Shown: positions 58,436 through 64,000 of the stretch, piece after piece
Numbering within the stretch: the first letter of the stretch is position 1
Layout of the letters: each line of letters starts with the position of its first letter
Assembly (NCBI RefSeq): GCF_022201045.2
Contig: NC_068562.1
Coordinates: forward strand, 806,001-870,000
Source: Citrus sinensis
Taxonomy: Eukaryota; Streptophyta; Magnoliopsida; Sapindales; Rutaceae
Length of the DNA stretch: 64,000 bases
Direction of reading: 5' to 3'
Program-made: the position numbers and the translations under genes
Notes under the pieces: model-generated
Told to the model about the DNA's origin: nothing
Databases searched by the model: none
Seen by the model: the letters and a program-made list of their open reading frames with translations, nothing else

Positions 58436-61400
58436 ATGATGGTCGATGGAGTCGAAGATGAGGAGAAATGGCTTGCCGCCGGAATCGCTGGCCTCCAACA
58501 GAATGCGTTCTACATGCATCGTGCTCTGGTAAGTAACATCTGTTTGTTTCTCGGGAAGAAAACGAGCGGAAAATCAAAGATTAAACCTAATATGATGAAT
58601 TTGCACGGTCGAAACCCTAATTATGGTGGCGGTTAATTTGAATTTCTCAGGACTCGAACAATCTGAGAGATGCTTTAAAATATTCTGCTCAGATGTTATC
58701 TGAGCTTAGGACTTCGAAGCTTTCTCCTCAGAAGTACTATCAACTCTGTAAGACTTTAATTCTGTGATCCACTTTCCAGTAGTGTTGGATTTAAGATTTT
58801 TTTTTTCCAGAAAAACTTACGTACGAAATATGATTTCTGATTGACTGCAACAGACATGCGAGCATTTGATGAGTTAAGGAAGCTGGAGATGTTCTTTAAG
58901 GAAGAGACTCGCCGTGGTTGCTCTATTATTGATCTGTATGAGCTCGTGCAGCATGCTGGCAATATATTGCCTAGATTGTGAGTGAATGAATGTTCCATCA
59001 AGCGTTACTAAATATAGTGTGAAAAAAGCAGCTTTATTTGTATTAGTTGTAGGTTTTCCTTTTTGCATTGTTTTATGAGTTAATTGTGATATTTTGTCAG
59101 GTATCTTCTCTGCACAGTGGGATCAGTATATATTAAATCTAAGGAAGCACCCGCTAAGGATGTTCTAAAAGATCTTGTTGACATGTGCCGCGGCATTCAG
59201 CATCCTGTACGTGGGCTCTTCCTGAGGAGTTACCTCTCGCAAATTAGCAGGGATAAATTACCTGATATTGGTTCAGAGTATGAAGGGTAAGGATGTTAGA
59301 TGGTTGTCAAGTCTTCCATTTCTAGACTAGTGTGAAGATCATTTAATTCTATGTTGTTTTTTGGGGATCATTTGGTGGTTTGAGACTTTTAAGCAGTATT
59401 GGCCCTATTGGATGAGTGTTTGAAATCATTAAAGTGATTTGAGCTGGTGGGTATCCAAATCTTGTTGATTGCAGCTGGTGTGGTGCAAGTTGAAGGGAAA
59501 ATTCATCTTTTTTTTTTCCTCTCTCTAGAAATGTTTTTTGTTTGTTTCAAGACCACTAGAATTTGAGGGGCCAAGAATTTTAATGTTAGTTGTTGTTACT
59601 ATTAATGTATTTATCTTATGCCTAGTTGTTGGTAAATCTTAATGAATTTATTTTATGATATCAATGAAAAATTAGTTTGGTTGCCTTGTTCATTTCTTGT
59701 TGGTCAATTAACCTTGTGTATATTTAATTTAACAATTGATTAAGCGGCAACTTATTTTTTGATAGCTTTACTGGATTCTGCAGGGATGCTGACACTGTAA
59801 ACGATGCTATGGAGTTTGTACTTCAAAACTTCACAGAGATGAACAAATTATGGGTGCGGATGCAACATCAGGTTGGTTGAAACATCTCTGGACTGTTACC
59901 TGCTCTCATGTTTGGCATGCATGCACCACAATCTCTTGCATGTCATGGAGGTAAATTTGTGTCATGAGTGCATGATTTCTGGTCATGCAGGTGTTATACT
60001 GCTTGTGAATCATTCATACTCTTAGCTGACCCTGAGTTGAGGCTTGCTGTCGGGCTTTCTGGACTGCAGGGACCTGCCCGGGAGAAGGACAAACGGGAGA
60101 AAGAAAGGAGCGAGCTACGTGATCTTGTAATACCAATAACCCATATATGGTTAATTTTGCCGCTATAATTTTGTGCACCCAGTTACGCTTATGGAAAGCT
60201 TCGGTTTTGCCTCCGTTTTTCTAACTAGGTTGGGAAGAACCTGCATGTCCTCAGTCAGATAGAGGGTGTCGACCTTGATACATACAAAGAAACTGTGCTT
60301 CCCAGAGTTCTCGAGCAGGTATGTTAGACTTTTATTCCTTTTGTAGTCAAATTTATCGCTACAATAGGTGACTTTTGCTTGTTACACTTTGGGCACTGGA
60401 TTCTGCATCTAAATTATTTTGACAGGTTGTCAATTGTAAAGATGAGATTGCACAGTGCTACTTGATGGACTGCATCATCCAAGTCTTTCCTGATGAGTAC
60501 CATTTGCAAACTCTTGAAATATTGTTGGGGGCTTTCCCACAGCTTCAAGTATGTAATTTCGTCTGCATTATCAGTTTTTGAATCCCCTTCTATGTAACCT
60601 TTTAAATGTTAATGTTTATAGAAACACAAAAAATGAGCTTACTTGGCCCTTTATGTCTAATTTATGTTTGTTGACCTAATTCAAAGCTAATAATGTGATG
60701 AAGTCCAGAGTAGTAATTTTTCTTTTAAACCTTCACACACTTTTTTGTATTTGTGCTTCTCAGCCATCTGTTGACATCAAGACAGTCCTATCTCGTTTGA
60801 TGGAAAGACTTTCAAACTATGCTGCTTCAAGCACAGAAGTTTTACCTGAGTTCTTGCAAGTAGAAGCTTTTTCCAAGTTGAACAATGCCATTGGGAAGGT
60901 AAATTGTGTTTATATATTTTAAGGAATATAATCTGCAGCATTCGAACTTCGAATGTATGTTACACTGTCCCACCTATTTGCATATTTTGGTGACTTACAT
61001 GTTTCCTTCTGTTTTTTTTTTTAAACTTCTACTTTCCACTTTTATCACAAAGTATTGTTTACATTCTTATTTTGGTGGCTGGAAATGGGATTGTAATCTA
61101 TGTGATGATGCAGGTGATAGAAGCTCAGGCTGACATGCCTATCCTTGGAGCTGTAACTTTATATTCATCTCTTCTTACGTTTACTCTCCATGTACACCCT
61201 GATCGGCTTGATTATGCAGATCAAGTGCTGGTATGTATCTACTGAAATTACTTTTTGAATATGTATTGTGTATGCCTTGTAAACTGAATCACTATGAGAC
61301 AGCTTTTTAAGTTTACAGGTATCTGTCTATGTTTGTGTGTGTGTTACCATCATCGTGAGGAAATAGATGTATGAAGTAGCATAGTTTTCAAACTGAAAAT

Positions 61401-64000
61401 TAAATGTGCTGGATATCCATATAAAGAGAGAACTGACGTGCCATTTTATTTATGCTTGTCTGAATGATTCAATATCATATTCTATTTTTGTTTATCATTT
61501 TTTCAGTATGAAGGATATGTTGCATTCTTTAGGGATAAAATCTACTTTGTCCGAGCAAAGTTAATTTTTGTCTGAACTATTCTTCAGGGAGCTTGTGTTA
61601 AAAAACTTTCGGGCGAAGGAAAACTTGAAGACAACAGAGCAACAAAGCAGATTGTTGCGCTTTTAAGTGCTCCACTGGACAAATACAATGACATTGTTAC
61701 TGTACTAAAACTTTCAAACTATCCCAGTGTGATGGAATACGTTGACAGTGAAACCAATAAAGTCATGGCAATGGTTATTATTCAGAGCATTATGAAAAAC
61801 AATACTCAGATTTCGACTGCTGACAAGGTAGGTTTCTGTCCATTATATATATATATATACATATATCAAGTTATGCATTATTTTAAGGAGGCATGCTTCC
61901 TGGTAATTTGGTTTTATTCACATATGCATTTTATTTTTAATTTTAAATATTTAATCCACTAAATATTTTTGTTTCCATTTTGTAGGTTGAGGCATTGTTT
62001 GAATTAATTAAAGGGCTTATCAGGGACTTGGATGGGGCTGCTCATGATCAGGTTACTTGAAGTTTATTTCTCTGTCAAAATAATTTCTTTTATTTGATGA
62101 TTATAGAACTCTGTTGTCTCTTATAATCCATCGATTATATACGTTACATTTTCTTTGTAATTCTTTTCACTGAACAAATTGCTAATTCGTCCGAGATTTC
62201 TTCTCTAATTGAGCCATTTTGTTTAACCATTTTTCTATTGAAATGGTTTATATATGTGTTTTATTTTTATTTTTTTAATTTTTTTTTTCATTTAGGTTGA
62301 TGAAGATGATTTCAAGGAAGAGCAGAATTCTGTTGCACGTCTTATCCAGATGCTTCAAAATGATGATACAGAGGAAATGTTTAAGGTATCTGAAAGGGTG
62401 ATACTCTCCCTATATGATTATCTAATTTCTTTAAGCGTTGAATGATTAAAGTCTTTTTGTGTGTACAATGTTTCTTCCTTCTCCAATTATGCATGTCTCA
62501 CTGTGGTGTTTTTGATTTGGAATTAAAGGAAGACTCTGTAGTCCACATCATATGAATCTGGTGAACTTTGAGTTGATTAACCAAAGAGTGCAGAATAGAT
62601 GAAGTGATGTGTTTTAGATTTATAATTCTATATTATTCAGCAATTTAATTTTACATGAACCATAAATAACTTTGTCAAACTTCTCTATTTGTAGTATGAC
62701 ATTTTTCTTTAGGTTAACTTGTACTGCACCGGAGCCACCCCAAATTAACCTTGTCTAATTTAGTATGACATACTCTTTTGTTAACTTTCTCTATCTATTT
62801 TTCCCTTTTCTTGTAAGCTTATTACATTATGCCCTCTATTATGGAAACAGCTTAATACGCTTAATATGTTGCAGATCATATGTACAGTAAGGAAACATAT
62901 TCTTACTGGAGGACCCAAACGTCTGCCATTTACTGTTCCTCCCCTTGTGTTTTCTTCTCTGAAGGTAGTCGCTATCTGTTCAGCTTAAGTGAATGCTAAT
63001 AATTTTCTCAATTTTATAGGATTTTTGTAATTCCTGTAATCATTATGTTGGTCATTGGTATATACTATTATACTGCCTTTCATGATTATGATCAGGAAAA
63101 CTGATATAGTTTAAGCCTAGTTAGTTTATGTTTTTGGGACCAGTGGTTCCTCAAAAACTTCCTGTAATTTTTATTAACAGTACATTGTCTGTGATATGCA
63201 GTTGGTTCGGCAGCTCCAAGGTCCAGAAGAAAATCCTTTTGGAGAAGAGGGATCAACTACACCTAAGAAAGTTTTCCAGCTTTTAAACCAGGTAGCTTGT
63301 TATTGTTATGATCTATCAAATCTATTCCATTATGTGAAAATCAGGCACTTACCGAAATGAAGAAAACCAAAGACATGGTCATTATCTCCATGCTCAATTT
63401 AAAGAAATATTTCTATGAACGATGGTTGCTGACAATGGGGCATTATTAGAATTCACTAGCATGTGGTGGATTCTGTTGGGATTATATAATTGTTGTAGGA
63501 ATTTGAGAGAGAACTGAGAAACTTTGTGAAAATGGGTGGTGTATTTTAAGTGATTTAAGGAAACGTGGGATTTAAATGGGCATTTTAACATTAATATCCT
63601 CATTCCAGGATCTAGCCAAATATCTTTGGTTGGAAGATCTAGTAAAATGAGGTATTTTTAGGACATGATCATTGTCATATTCTCCTTGAAAGGAAAGTGC
63701 TTTTTCCTTACATGTTAGCATACATGAGCTACTATGGAATCACACTTAAAAGGAACTTTCTGGAACTAGGATGTTCATGCATTTCTTCTTGCATTGTCTA
63801 TGTTGTTTACATTGCAGGGATTGGCTCAACTTGTCTTGAATTTGTTTTTTCTTTGGCATGTTTAATCAATGCATTTCACTTCTTTTACTTATTGATCATG
63901 TGTATTGCTGCTTGTTTTAGACTATTGAGACCCTATATGGTGTTCCAGCACCTGAATTGGCATTGCGGTTGTAAATCAATGCATTTCACTTCTTTTACGT
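58436..64000 (+). CDS. VPS35: VPS35, retromer core subunit (5' portion, runs off the window)
   Basis: VPS35 is the alpha-solenoid scaffold of the retromer on endosomes, binding VPS26 and VPS29 for cargo retrieval, including vacuolar sorting receptors. Fifteen exons are complete: 58436-58528, 58651-58747, 58854-58977, 59101-59286, 59784-59871, 60070-60126, 60229-60318, 60426-60548, 60764-60898, 61114-61230, 61588-61827, 61986-62051, 62296-62385, 62875-62964 and 63202-63291. A sixteenth starts at 63921. They encode about 579 of the expected 790 residues. Hallmarks are [20 protein letters not shown], the PRLYLL motif that contacts VPS26, [39 protein letters not shown] and [15 protein letters not shown]. 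Exon 16 reads normally to 63973 and then changes abruptly into intron-like sequence. Two adjacent ATGs (58436, 58439) are in frame. Confidence 0.96.
63864..64000 (+). repeat. 110-bp tandem duplication across the VPS35 intron 15/exon 16 border, second copy cut by the window end
   Basis: The 25 bases at 63864-63888 (in the intron) recur exactly at 63974-63998, directly after ...CGGTTGTA of exon 16. Of the two bases that follow, one differs (tt against gt). The spacing of 110 bp and the position of the second copy are what a tandem duplication of 63864-63973 would give. Read straight through, exon 16 meets TAA at 63972-63974. Confidence 0.7.

Overview
This window is nuclear DNA of a eudicot plant. 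The genes are multi-exon with short AT-rich introns and canonical GT/AG borders, the intergenic DNA is about two-thirds A+T, and miniature inverted-repeat elements and LTR remnants are scattered through it. The protein families (FD-type bZIP, PLS-class PPR, plant MCA channel, HIPP, EXL-type GDSL lipase) are plant-specific or plant-typical. A woody rosid such as Citrus would fit, but that is only an impression.

Layout: 1-6.8 kb is gene-poor with an old LTR-like repeat. FD-like bZIP (+, 6787-7781). tRNA-Glu(UUC) (+, 11031). RING-H2 E3 ligase (-, 11180-11608). A three-exon PREY/Trm112-like gene (-, 12503-13364). Intron-less PPR gene (+, 15923-17578). A 1.8-kb tandem duplication carrying a broken SKP1 copy (-, about 19349-20430) and an intact SKP1 gene (-, 21216-22292). 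An LTR fragment with a nested MITE (22857-25178). A seven-exon MCA mechanosensitive channel gene (-, 29159-32774). A 10-kb gene desert with several transposon fossils. F-box gene like At4g35930/FBS4 (+, 43433-45092), convergent with a five-exon GDSL lipase gene (-, 45570-49152). HIPP27-like metal-binding protein (+, 51533-52367). A lysine-rich nuclear-type protein of unknown function (+, 54278-57390) with a plastid-tRNA fossil in its first intron. Retromer VPS35 (+, 58436 to beyond the window end; 15 complete exons and part of the 16th).

There are no operons and no obvious pathway cluster. Three of the products (SKP1, the FBS4-like F-box protein and the RING-H2 protein) act in ubiquitin ligation, which is common by chance in plants. 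I rebuilt the exon structures by hand from reading frame, splice borders and remembered family sequences. Exon phases close exactly for SKP1, PREY, MCA, FBS4, GDSL, HIPP and the lysine-rich gene, and for VPS35 as far as it goes. The FD gene is the exception: its second intron breaks the frame.

I did not find a new multi-gene system. The most interesting observations are the out-of-frame FD splice junction that removes the 14-3-3-binding tail, what looks like the start of a 110-bp tandem duplication across a VPS35 intron/exon border at the window end, the plastid trnL-like insertion with a changed anticodon loop, the SKP1 tandem duplication, and a set of MITEs with identifiable target-site duplications.
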